64,000 nucleotides of DNA from Nostoc linckia NIES-25. GTDB lineage: Bacteria; Cyanobacteriota; Cyanobacteriia; Cyanobacteriales; Nostocaceae. This document shows positions 26,217-34,473 of the stretch, piece by piece (positions within the stretch are counted from its first letter, which is position 1; every line of letters begins with the position of its first letter). Both the position numbers and the translations under genes were made by a program. The DNA is taken from positions 2,010,471-2,074,470 of the forward strand of contig NZ_AP018222.1 of NCBI RefSeq assembly GCF_002368035.1, read 5' to 3'. The notes under the pieces were generated by a model. That model had not been told where the DNA came from. It saw only the letters and a list, made by a program, of their open reading frames with translations, and did no database searches.

Positions 26217-27644
26217 TTATTTTATTTGAATCCAACTTGCTACCGAGGGAACATTGTTGTTGTTAACAACAAACAGCATATAGTAGCCAGGAACTGCAAT
26301 ATTGCGATTAGCTGTTATTTGGACGGTCAAAGAATTGCCGCTCCTAGATTTAATTGGGATATCTACTAATCGTTGTTCTGTATCCATGCTATGAGTAGGT
26401 GCCATTGGCTTAATCGCATGAACCCATTTGATGCTTGTTGCAGGTACGTTTGTAGAGATCGCGATCGTTGCGTTATAGGTTGCTGTGGCGGGAGCACTAA
26501 CAATTGTGGGTCTTGTCTGCGATATGTACGCTGGACTGTAAATTTCTATGCGATTTTCATAAACACCACGTCTAGGATTTCCCCCTGCTACAGCTACTCT
26601 GCCATCTGGGAGCAATACCGCCACTGAATGATAGACGCGGCCATTAACAATTGGTGTCTCTACCGTCTTCCAGGTATTCGTTGCTGGATTGTATATTTCT
26701 GCTGGTAGTGTCGATTCTGTTATGTTCTCTTCTCCTTTGCTGCCATTACACACAAATACTGTGCGATCGGGCAATATTACAGCATTATGGTGCATCCTTG
26801 GATTATTGAGATACGATGCTGCTGTATAAGTGGGAGTAGTGGCATTGAAATTGATAATATTAACTCGGTTCGTTGTTGTAGTTCCACCCCCACCGATAAT
26901 CATTATTTTTTGGTCTTGAGCTGGTGGGAGCAATACGCTAGCAGCTTGGTTCCCATTAGTTGGAGCTTGCAATCCAGACACTACCTGTTCGGCGATCGCT
27001 TGATTAAATTGTGAAGGTAAACTGAGAGTACGTGGTGATACACCTCTGTTACCCCCCATCTGAGCGCCTGTATAAAAAATTTTGCCACTAGCCAACAGAA
27101 TCAAGTGGGAATAGTAAGCTAAATTACTAGTCTGTTGTGTAAAAATGTTCCAACCAGTAAAAGCGCTAAAAATTTCCGGGTTGCGAGTAGTAATGCCATT
27201 TACATCTAAACCTGAGAGAGCGAAAATTTGACCATTACCCAACGTTAATACGGTAGGATACCAGCGCCCTCTATTCATTGATGCAACTTTTGTCCAGCTT
27301 CCATTACCGTTATTGGCAGTAAAGTTAAATAGAAAGCAATCGCTACTACCATAGAATGGATCGTATTGTAAAGTTCCACCAGCAACAAACAGTTGTCCGT
27401 CAGGCCGGAATGAGTGACCGCAACAGAAAACGTCAATAGGGTCTCCATTACTATCTAGTGGAATCGTGGGAGTGGTGAAAGTTCCGGTCTTAGGATCCCA
27501 AAGCCTGACTCCGTTCGGCGAATTGTCGTATGCTGCTTGGCTGGAATTGTTACCCGAACCACCAAAGAACAATACCTTACCCGTTCTTCCCACAGCAGCA
27601 TGAACAGGATTAATCGGAATTTGAGAGGATAGTTGCCAAGGCAT
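26217..27644 (-). CDS. galactose/glyoxal-oxidase-like kelch protein (DUF1929)
   Basis: Galactose and glyoxal oxidases oxidise primary alcohols or aldehydes with O2, giving H2O2, through one copper and a Cys-Tyr radical cofactor. The 475-residue product has kelch propeller blades (VLFFGGSG, LFVAGG, FALSG, VAVAGG) and a C-terminal Ig-like DUF1929 domain. All key residues are in place by motif: Cys74 in VFCCGHS, Tyr129 in RWYPT, Tyr338-His339 in GRVYHSV and His418 in PTHSMDTEQR, matching Cys228, Tyr272, Tyr495, His496 and His581 of galactose oxidase. AGAGG precedes ATG 27644. No signal peptide or N-terminal carbohydrate domain is present, which is unusual for this family. Confidence 0.85.
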   Translation of the reverse strand: MPWQLSSQIPINPVHAAVGRTGKVLFFGGSGNNSSQAAYDNSPNGVRLWDPKTGTFTTPTIPLDSNGDPIDVFCCGHSFRPDGQLFVAGGTLQYDPFYGSSDCFLFNFTANNGNGSWTKVASMNRGRWYPTVLTLGNGQIFALSGLDVNGITTRNPEIFSAFTGWNIFTQQTSNLAYYSHLILLASGKIFYTGAQMGGNRGVSPRTLSLPSQFNQAIAEQVVSGLQAPTNGNQAASVLLPPAQDQKIMIIGGGGTTTTNRVNIINFNATTPTYTAASYLNNPRMHHNAVILPDRTVFVCNGSKGEENITESTLPAEIYNPATNTWKTVETPIVNGRVYHSVAVLLPDGRVAVAGGNPRRGVYENRIEIYSPAYISQTRPTIVSAPATATYNATIAISTNVPATSIKWVHAIKPMAPTHSMDTEQRLVDIPIKSRSGNSLTVQITANRNIAVPGYYMLFVVNNNNVPSVASWIQIK

Positions 27645-27791
27645 TTTGTTGATTCCTCTGGTTAAAAAACTAGAATTTTTAGTTGTCTTTCACGAACTAC
27701 GTACAGCAACAACGCATCATAAGGTTTCTTACTGCCTTTTGGTACGGCAAAGCGTAAAACCTTTAACCTGGGAACACTTAAAAACTTTTAA

Positions 27792-27825
27792 AATTTTTAA
27801 GTCTATTTAAATAGACTTAAAAATT
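27792..27825. promoter_or_regulatory. perfect 34-bp palindrome
   Basis: AATTTTTAAGTCTATTT is followed directly by its exact reverse complement. The site lies about 150 bases upstream of the kelch gene's start. It could be a binding site for a dimeric regulator or a cruciform-forming terminator; a perfect match of this length is unlikely by chance even in AT-rich DNA. Confidence 0.5.
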
Positions 27826-28841
27826 GTGAAATCAAACTTATGTTAAGCAAGTTAAAAATTAGAGAACAGCCTTTACTTTTCTCATAACTTTTCGCTAAAA
27901 ATATCTGATTTCTTTCTACAATTAATTAAATCTTTTTCTGCCAATATTTTGTATCAAGTTAACAATAGTTTTTATCTTTATTTGGCTTCTAAAAAACAAA
28001 AATTTTTCTTTACATTCCTTGGAAATGTATAGATGCAAAGCGATTTGCCGGACATTGCTTTCCCCTGAAGCTTCTGTTCCTTTCAGAAAAAAAGAATTAA
28101 ATCTAGGCTCTGAAGCTTTGATTTTACAAAGGTTTAAGGCTTTTTTGTAACATGAATTAAAAATTTTAGCCAAAATGTAAAAGGCAAAGTTCCAAAAGCT
28201 TTTAAGCGATTCGGTTCTCTAACTTTAACAAAAGAGGAGTATAGCGTTTCCTAAGCTAATGAGGTAGACCAAAATTTTTACCAAGCTTAGTGGTTTTGAA
28301 AGCCTACCTTATCAGATTGGGAACCGATATAAATTGAAATTTATTCGCTCAAATGTGTAACAAGTAGTATTGTAGCATCGTTTCCTCTTGTAATTGCGAT
28401 CTCAAGACATTAATTCCAACTTTATCAATCGCAATCCTTATTCTTTCGTTAAAGTATTAAGTAGGTTTGTGTTAAAAATTGTTGTTATGAGAAGGCAGGA
28501 GTCAGAGGGCAGAAGGCAGAAGGGAAGAGGTTTTTAGACAACTTTATTTTTTGTTATGGACTTTGGTTTATTTGCGCTGTTTTATTTAATATTGCTTATA
28601 TTTGCTGCGCTATTACCAAGTAGTGGTATAGTCTGCACTTAATATTTATACTTAACTTCATACTGGCGATCGCTTCATTTATATGTCTGAGCCTTAACAA
28701 CTGGATAAAGAAATGTCTATGTTGACTCGCAAACCGCCTACTAGAGGCAGAATCTAGTTTAAATACTAATTGGCATTAGTCCGATTTATAGCGGTTGGGA
28801 ATTGCTTGGAGTAAAGAAAATTCGCAGGGCAGCACAGCTGT

Positions 28842-29034
28842 CATTGGTGTCAACTTAACGTGAAACCCCGACCGAAACGTGATGAGCGAGTTTTACTCAT
28901 TTACCATCCAGATCCGCGTTACCCCACCCCGGTTTTGCTGGCGCAAAACCTCCCCTCCCCTTAGCAAGGGGAGGGGCTGGGGGTGGGGTAAAATGCCTGT
29001 GGGATAAGCGTTTGAGCTTAGTTTGACACCAATG
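28842..29034 (-). repeat. MITE-like family 1, copy B
   Basis: This is a full-length copy in reverse orientation relative to copy A. The left end reads CATTGGTGTCAACTTAACG and the right end TTTGACACCAATG. The interior contains gatgagcgagtt, gcgttaccccaccccgg and the GGGGAGGGG hairpin. Confidence 0.85.
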
Positions 29035-29626
29035 CACAGCTGTGCTAACCTACATAATTTGTGGCTTATTGATACTATTGTCAATTAACTTGATTGCGAT
29101 GTCTACGACGAGCTACGCTTACGCACTTCCATCGTCTTTAATTAAGTCATCAGCGATCGCTCAGGCTATCCAAATAAAGTTAACTACCTCTTATAGCTAT
29201 TTATTATTTGTTCTTGCTGATTTGTAAGAGTTTCAGGTTTATTTACGTTTTGTAATATAGTTTGATTTATTGCCGCTAACTTACTGAGCATAAAAGGCAA
29301 TTATTTGGTTTAGTATAGCCCCTGTAATTTTTTCTCTAGAGGGAATTTGATTGCTCAAATCGCCTCCGTTGCGATCGCACTTCGGCGGAACTAGCAACTT
29401 AGGTTAATAAGAGTTTGTCAAATCTAGTACTTTGAAAAACGTCACAATCAGTTATTATATGAGCGTATGTGTAAGTTCAGCGAATGCTACCTGATTTACT
29501 GCTCCCCTCGAACATTCATCAAACTATTGCTGGATCAGAGAGGAATATGCAATATTTATTTGCAATTTTGTTAAATCTGTTTTCAGCTGAACTCATCGCT
29601 CTTTGTTGAAAATTACCCGATCTCAC

Positions 29627-29911
29627 ATGACTATTTACGTTGGAAATCTCTCCTACCGCGCTACTGAAGCAGACTTAAGAGCAGTGTTTGCAGACTACGG
29701 CGAGGTCAAAAGAGTTGTCTTACCTACTGACCGCGAAACAGGACGACTGCGGGGCTTTGCTTTTGTTGATATGAATGAAGATGCTCAAGAGGACGCAGCC
29801 ATCACAGAATTAGATGGTGCAGAATGGATGGGCCGTCAACTGAGAGTTAACAAAGCTAAACCACGAGAGGACAATCCACGAGGTAGCTGGTCGAAAAAAC
29901 AAGATTTCTAA
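29627..29911 (+). CDS. RRM-type RNA-binding protein (Rbp family)
   Basis: The 94-residue product is a single RNA recognition motif with a short basic tail. RNP2 is IYVGNLSY at residues 3-10 and RNP1 is LRGFAFVDM at about residues 43-51, with the exposed aromatic residues in place. Cyanobacterial Rbp proteins are often cold-induced and bind mRNAs near thylakoids. ATG 29627 is preferred over an upstream TTG because family members start MTIYVGNLSY. The tail (KPREDNPRGSWSKKQDF) is short and not Gly-rich, like the Gly-poor members. A long AT-rich leader fits post-transcriptional control, which is inferred. Confidence 0.9.
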   Translation: MTIYVGNLSYRATEADLRAVFADYGEVKRVVLPTDRETGRLRGFAFVDMNEDAQEDAAITELDGAEWMGRQLRVNKAKPREDNPRGSWSKKQDF

Positions 29912-30019
29912 TAAGGACGAGTTTCTAGTATAGCAAAGTATTTCTTAGTCATACAAGACTAAGTAGCTAAAATTAACTAGAAACAATTAGGCAAGAAACA
30001 ACTTCATAGAACTATGTCC

Positions 30020-30058
30020 GACCAGTCGCGATTGGTTAAAAAAGCATCGCGACTAGTC
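30020..30058 (+). terminator. hairpin after the RNA-binding protein gene
   Basis: GACCAGTCGCGAT pairs with ATCGCGACTAGTC (one mismatch) around a loop of about 13 A-rich bases. No T-run follows, so it may be a processing or stability element rather than a simple terminator. Confidence 0.5.
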
Positions 30059-30108
30059 GATTCTTATCCAGCAAAAGATACTATAGCTACCTCGATCTAA
30101 ATGGAAAC

Positions 30109-31278
30109 ATGGAATCCCTAACCTCTCGTATGCAGGCGATACAATCGCCGATTATTCCAGTGGTTGGGGAACTAATTAAAAATTCTCCTGGAACAATTTC
30201 TTTAGGACAAGGTGTTGTTTATTACAGCCCTCCACCTGAAGCAATAGAGTTTTTGCCAAAATTCCTCGCCGAACAGAATAATCATTTATACAAATCAGTA
30301 GAAGGAATTCCGCCATTGCTGACAGCACTGGCAGGAAAATTGCAAGCCTTTAATGGTATTGAAATCAATGGGGAAAACTGCATCGTGGTGACAGCGGGAA
30401 GCAATATGGGATTTATGAATGCCATTCTTGCTATTACTAAGCCAGGCGATGAAATTATTTTAAATACACCCTACTATTTCAATCATGAAATGGCGATCGC
30501 AATGGCTGGTTGTCGTCCGATATTAGTAGCAACCGACGAAAATTATCAACTGCGAACAGAAGCTATCGCCCAAGCAATTACACCCAAAACGCGCGCTGTA
30601 GTCACCATTTCACCGAATAATCCCACTGGGGTTGTTTATAGTGAAACCACATTGCACCAGGTGAATGAAATCTGTAGAACTCGCGGCATTTATCACATTA
30701 GTGATGAAGCCTATGAATACTTTACCTACGATGGGGTAAAACATATTTCGCCTGGTGCATTTGGTGGTAGTAGTAAATACACCATTTCCCTGTATAGCCT
30801 TTCCAAAGCGTATGGTTTTGCAAGTTGGCGTATTGGCTACATGGTGATTCCTCAACATTTACTTGTCGCGGTTAAAAAAGTCCAAGACACAATTTTAATT
30901 TGTCCGCCAGTAATTTCCCAATATGCAGCCTTAGGAGCATTGCAAGCAAAACAAGAGTATTTAAAGGAAAATATTGGAGCAATTTCTCAAGTACGACAAT
31001 TAGTCCTAAAATCTCTGAACCGCCTCCAAGGTTTATGTACCATTACACCTGCGAATGGCGCTTTTTACTTTTTCCTGAAAGTTCATACTCAAATGGATGC
31101 TTTTGAATTAGTTAAAAGACTCATTCAAGAATATAAAGTAGCAGTTATTCCAGGTACAACCTTTGGCATAGATAATCAATGTCATCTACGCGTTGCTTAT
31201 GGGGCGCTGCAACAAGAGACCGCAAAAGAAGGTATAGAAAGATTAGTTGAAGGGTTGCAAAATATAATTAGGAGTTGA
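30109..31278 (+). CDS. class I/II pyridoxal-phosphate aminotransferase
   Basis: The 389-residue enzyme transfers an amino group between an amino acid and a 2-oxo acid; aspartate or aromatic amino acids are likely substrates. The fold type I features are visible: VVTAGSNMGFMNAI for cofactor binding, TISPNNPTGVVYS with the conserved Asn, SDEAYEYFTYDG with the Asp and Tyr, and SLSKAYGFASWRIGY, where Lys of SLSKAYG forms the Schiff base. The substrate carboxylate Arg lies in HLRVAYG. It is followed after 71 bases by yjbQ on the same strand, which suggests joint expression but no known joint pathway. Confidence 0.88.
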   Translation: MESLTSRMQAIQSPIIPVVGELIKNSPGTISLGQGVVYYSPPPEAIEFLPKFLAEQNNHLYKSVEGIPPLLTALAGKLQAFNGIEINGENCIVVTAGSNMGFMNAILAITKPGDEIILNTPYYFNHEMAIAMAGCRPILVATDENYQLRTEAIAQAITPKTRAVVTISPNNPTGVVYSETTLHQVNEICRTRGIYHISDEAYEYFTYDGVKHISPGAFGGSSKYTISLYSLSKAYGFASWRIGYMVIPQHLLVAVKKVQDTILICPPVISQYAALGALQAKQEYLKENIGAISQVRQLVLKSLNRLQGLCTITPANGAFYFFLKVHTQMDAFELVKRLIQEYKVAVIPGTTFGIDNQCHLRVAYGALQQETAKEGIERLVEGLQNIIRS

Positions 31279-31349
31279 TATTAAATTTATTAGCATATTA
31301 AAATTTGTTAGCCGACTATCTACAAAATCAAAAATTTAAAATTGAACAG

Positions 31350-31787
31350 ATGCCAATTATTAATAAATTAATAGAAATTGAAACAGAGCCAAAAATCAAT
31401 ATTCATAATATTACACCACAAATTCAAGACTTGATTGCTTCAACCTCAATCAAGAATGGACAAGCTTTAGTATTCTCTCGACACACTACAACAGCTTTAG
31501 CCATCAACGAAAATGAAGTCAGATTGTTAGAAGATATAAAAGTGTTCTTGCAAAAATTAGCGCCGGAAACAGACAGCTATTTGCATAATGATTTGCACTT
31601 AAGAGATGTTCCAGAAGATGAACCGATTAATGCTCACTCTCATTTAATGGCAATGATGCTCGCGACTAGTGAGATAATACCTATTGTTGATGGTAAATTA
31701 GCTTTAGGAACTTGGCAATCTGTGTTGTTTTTTGAGTTAGATGGGCCGCGTAAAAGAACAGTATTTGTGCAAATTTCTGGTGAATAA
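31350..31787 (+). CDS. yjbQ: YjbQ family protein (UPF0047)
   Basis: The 145-residue protein matches YjbQ/UPF0047, a small trimeric family. Some members show thiamin-phosphate synthase activity, but the physiological role is unclear. Conserved motifs are FSRHTTTALAINENE, HNDLHLRD and NAHSHLMAMMLATSE, which together provide the His cluster of the presumed metal site, and GKLALGTWQSVLFFELDGPR near the C-terminus. ATG 31350 is preferred to an earlier in-frame TTG/ATG region because the family starts near MPIINKLIEIET. The gene follows the aminotransferase gene and ends at a terminator. Confidence 0.88.
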   Translation: MPIINKLIEIETEPKINIHNITPQIQDLIASTSIKNGQALVFSRHTTTALAINENEVRLLEDIKVFLQKLAPETDSYLHNDLHLRDVPEDEPINAHSHLMAMMLATSEIIPIVDGKLALGTWQSVLFFELDGPRKRTVFVQISGE

Positions 31788-31797
31788 GAGAGACAAG

Positions 31798-31827
31798 ATC
31801 CCCGACTTCTTTAAGAATTCGGGGATC
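31798..31827 (+). terminator. terminator-like hairpin after yjbQ
   Basis: GATCCCCGA pairs with TCGGGGATC around a 12-base loop containing an imperfect inner stem. Hairpins of this sequence are common 3' to genes in Nostoc-type genomes. No long T-run follows. Confidence 0.6.
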
Positions 31828-32018
31828 TGAATGATTGCTATATACTGGCAAAATAGCTTAAGTGTAAAAGATTACTGAATAACCTTTCTTTCTCAGAATT
31901 ATGAGTTTTATTGTATTAAAAATCAAATTAGTTATACCAATTTGGAATTAAAAGTCTTTAGAGAAGTCTGTTCTACTAATTTCCAACATCCTAATTAATG
32001 TCAATTTGGTATTTAGTG

Positions 32019-33074
32019 ATGAAAAATAACGATAACTTTTTTTTGCGTAACATTTGGTACTATGCTCTGCCTAGTAATCATTTGAAGCCAGGTAAGATGG
32101 TCAGCCGCGTTTTCTTAGGAGAACCGGTGCTGTTAATTCGCGACAAAGATGGTAAAGTGGCTGCAATGCAAGACATTTGTCCGCATCGTGGTGTCCCCTT
32201 GAGTTGTGGGAGATTCGACGGACAAGAAGTCGAATGTTGCTATCACGGTTGGCGCTTTAACTCTGGTGGGGGTTGTACTGCGATACCGTCTCTTGTGGAA
32301 GAACAGCAAATAGATTTGAGTCGGTTCGACGTGCAGTCTTATCCAATCAGGGAAGCCCAAGGAAATATTTGGATTTATATACGCGATCGCGATAATCCTC
32401 AGCCTCCTGATTCAGAGATGGAAATTCCTACAATCCCAGGATTTGAAGAGCGATCGCCCCAATTTATAAAGATTATGCGCTTCCCCTGTTTTGTGGATCA
32501 TGCAGTAGTAGGTCTGATGGACCCCGCCCATTCACCTTATGTTCATCGCGCTTGGTGGTGGCGAAACGAACAATTGCATGAAGAAGTCAAGCAATTTGAT
32601 GCTTCCCCCCACGGCTTCACAATGCGGCGACACCGATTACCAGCCAACGGGGGTCGATTGTACTGGCTGATTGGTGGAGGCGTACCGGAAACAGAGATTT
32701 CTTTTCGTTTACCCGGAGTCAGAGTCGAAGAAACTACAATTGGCAAACATCGAGTTGTGAATTTAACCACAGTTACCCCCATTTCAGACACAGAAACCGA
32801 GGTAACTTTTTCTCTTTACTGGACGCTTCCTTGGGTGGGATTTTTCCAACCGCTGCTGCATGTTTTGGCGCGGACTTTCCTCGGTCAAGACCGCAGTGTG
32901 GTGGAAAAACAGCAAATTGGACTCAAATATAATCCTGTGCTGCGATTAATTAAAGACTCAGATGTCCAGGCGCAATGGTATTACCAGTTGAAGCGGGAAT
33001 ATGCCCGTTCAATTGCAGAAAGACGTGAATTTGTCAACCCTGTTAAAGGTCAGATACTTCGTTGGCGTGCCTGA
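32019..33074 (+). CDS. Rieske-type aromatic ring-hydroxylating oxygenase
   Basis: Such enzymes use a Rieske 2Fe-2S cluster and mononuclear iron to insert oxygen into an organic substrate. Counting from the upstream ATG at 31998, the cluster ligands are Cys61 and His63 in CPHRG and Cys80 and His83 in CCYHGW. The mononuclear iron ligands lie in LMDPAHSPYVH (His178, His183, with Asp175 as bridge). Length and motifs resemble phytol- or chlorophyll-related oxygenases (PaO-like) and vanillate demethylases; the substrate is unknown. ATG 32019 (MKNNDNFFLRNIWYY) is taken as start, although 31998 is possible. The C-terminus lacks membrane helices apart from a hydrophobic WVGFFQPLLHVL segment. Confidence 0.85.
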   Translation: MKNNDNFFLRNIWYYALPSNHLKPGKMVSRVFLGEPVLLIRDKDGKVAAMQDICPHRGVPLSCGRFDGQEVECCYHGWRFNSGGGCTAIPSLVEEQQIDLSRFDVQSYPIREAQGNIWIYIRDRDNPQPPDSEMEIPTIPGFEERSPQFIKIMRFPCFVDHAVVGLMDPAHSPYVHRAWWWRNEQLHEEVKQFDASPHGFTMRRHRLPANGGRLYWLIGGGVPETEISFRLPGVRVEETTIGKHRVVNLTTVTPISDTETEVTFSLYWTLPWVGFFQPLLHVLARTFLGQDRSVVEKQQIGLKYNPVLRLIKDSDVQAQWYYQLKREYARSIAERREFVNPVKGQILRWRA

Positions 33075-33093
33075 TTAACGTGAATTCGACAGA

Positions 33094-33374
33094 CCTCACC
33101 CACCCAGTCTCCCTCTCCTCGAAGGAGAGGGAGGAGTAACCAACAATTAAGCTTTTTGCTCCCCTCTCCTTGAAGGCTATGATGTACACACATCTCTGTA
33201 GGAAACCAAAATCCTCGTAGATCCTCCTAAATCCTCCTTAAAAAGGAGGACTTTGAGAAGTTTTTGCCCCCCTTAAAAAGGGGGGTTGGGGGGATCAAAA
33301 GTCTGGGAGGCAAATCTAGAAGACTTGTGTGTACACCGTAGCTCCTTGAAGGAGAGGGGCTGGGGGTGAGGTCA
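33094..33374. repeat. palindromic G/C-rich repeat interrupted by a second element
   Basis: tctccctctcctcgaaggagagggagg and cccctctccttgaagg form the left part, and ctccttgaaggagaggggctgggggtgaggtc the right part, of a fold-back repeat. The two parts are separated by the element at 33184-33340. The direct repeat ctccttgaagg on both sides looks like a target duplication. Confidence 0.6.
33184..33340 (+). repeat. MITE-like family 2, copy 1
   Basis: The element runs from TGTACACACATCTCTGTAGG to AAGACTTGTGTGTACACCGTA, with inverted TGTACACA-type ends. The interior has agatcctcctaaatcctcc, a ttaaaaaggaggac arm and a ccccccttaaaaaggggggttgg hairpin. A second copy in reverse orientation lies at 60236-60393. 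Confidence 0.8.
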
Positions 33375-33408
33375 AAATTCTATACATCGAATCACGTCTA
33401 ATTAGCGA

Positions 33409-34086
33409 TTAATCCAAGCTAAATTCAGCAAATTCTGTTTGCCCGAATAGCATATTTCGGTCTACCGCTGACAAGATTTTATTATGAGCGCGTTGGTTAT
33501 TTAAACAGTGACAAACTAACTGCGCTACATCTTGGCGATTGATGCTACCAATGATGCGGGTATCTTCAGTTAAAACACCATTACCCGTTGCTGGTTCTGA
33601 CTTCAGTCCACCAGGACGGATGATGGTGTAGGTGAGTCCGCTAGCAATTAAGTGTTGTTCGGCTTTGTCTTTTTCGGCTAAAACTGTCCCCAGTGCTGCC
33701 AAAGCCTGGGGGGACAAAGCATTTACACTATCGCCAGCACCAATCGAAGACACAAGAATAAAATTTTGGACTCCAGCTTTCACTGCTGCATCAATTAGAT
33801 TTTTATTACCGGGGTAATCTGGTCTTTGTGTATCTGCTGGTAAACCGCCAATTGTACTGATAATAGTGTCAATCTGTTCATCTGCTTGTACAGCACGTTC
33901 CACATCGTCAACATTCAACGCATCTCCCTGAACTACTTGAATGCCAATTTTTTCCAATTCACTAGCAACTGTTAGTGTTCTCAGGAGTGCCTTTACCTTT
34001 AGCTGTTGTGTCCTCAAGCATTGAGCAATTTCTCGACCAACACCGCGACTCGCGCCAGCCAGAAAAATGTAAGATGCACTTGTCAT
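33409..34086 (-). CDS. NAD(P)-binding atypical short-chain dehydrogenase
   Basis: The 225-residue product has the Rossmann start IFLAGASRGVGREIAQCLR (GxxxxxGxxG pattern), a VVQGDALNVDDVERAV strand-loop typical of NmrA/NAD(P)H-binding atypical SDRs, and NFILVSSIGAGD and YTIIRPGGLK. The usual YxxxK active site is absent, which is normal for this atypical group, so it may bind NAD(P)H for regulation or epimerase-like chemistry. Similar cyanobacterial proteins are annotated only as oxidoreductases. It is monocistronic and convergent with the Rieske oxygenase gene. The specific function is unknown. Confidence 0.8.
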   Translation of the reverse strand: MTSASYIFLAGASRGVGREIAQCLRTQQLKVKALLRTLTVASELEKIGIQVVQGDALNVDDVERAVQADEQIDTIISTIGGLPADTQRPDYPGNKNLIDAAVKAGVQNFILVSSIGAGDSVNALSPQALAALGTVLAEKDKAEQHLIASGLTYTIIRPGGLKSEPATGNGVLTEDTRIIGSINRQDVAQLVCHCLNNQRAHNKILSAVDRNMLFGQTEFAEFSLD

Positions 34087-34473
34087 AGTCAGCTTAACTA
34101 TTTATGTCCAAAGGATTTTATCAGAAGATTGGCACTGATTAATAATTGCTGTAGCATTAATCCCCATCAAGGCACTAAAGTGTTTACGATGAACTTTTTT
34201 TAACTTGGGTTCATTAGTCTTGCTAGACTACTAGAACTGTTTCCCTAGAGACAGTATCTTGTTTTCTTTGTCCGTTAGAATTAATTGATATCATCTAAAT
34301 TCTATGTAGCTCGGCTACATCTGTTCATAAAATATCTAGGTGTTATACAGATGCTTATACTTGTGTTCTATTAGACTACTAAAATTAGTGAATTTTTAAT
34401 TGACTAAAGATTATAAACTTGAGTAATTCCATTGGTATAGCTTACCTTAGGTATGCAATAGTGTGCGCCTCTA
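34087..34473. other. intergenic region, no gene seen
   Basis: The spacer between divergent genes is AT-rich. The sequence tagactacta occurs twice (near 34226 and 34372) as a direct repeat. No RNA gene or promoter is clear. Confidence 0.35.

Larger units (their letters stand above)
27645..29626. other. 2-kb region without a convincing gene
   Basis: The stretch is AT-rich and holds a perfect 34-bp palindrome (27792-27825), a short ggcagaa tandem tract (about 28495-28525) and one MITE-like copy (28842-29034). Open frames at 27922-28173 (minus) and 29042-29227 (plus) have no recognised similarity, and the second abuts the MITE. The last ~350 bases before 29627 form a long leader for the RNA-binding protein gene. 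Confidence 0.5.

Noticed and set aside
27922..28173. 83-codon minus-strand frame
   Set aside because: AT-rich, lysine-rich product with no motif, no clear ribosome site and no neighbour context.
29042..29227. 61-codon plus-strand frame with a signal-like start
   Set aside because: It begins at GTG immediately after a MITE-like element, and hydrophobicity comes from AT-rich sequence; no support for a gene.
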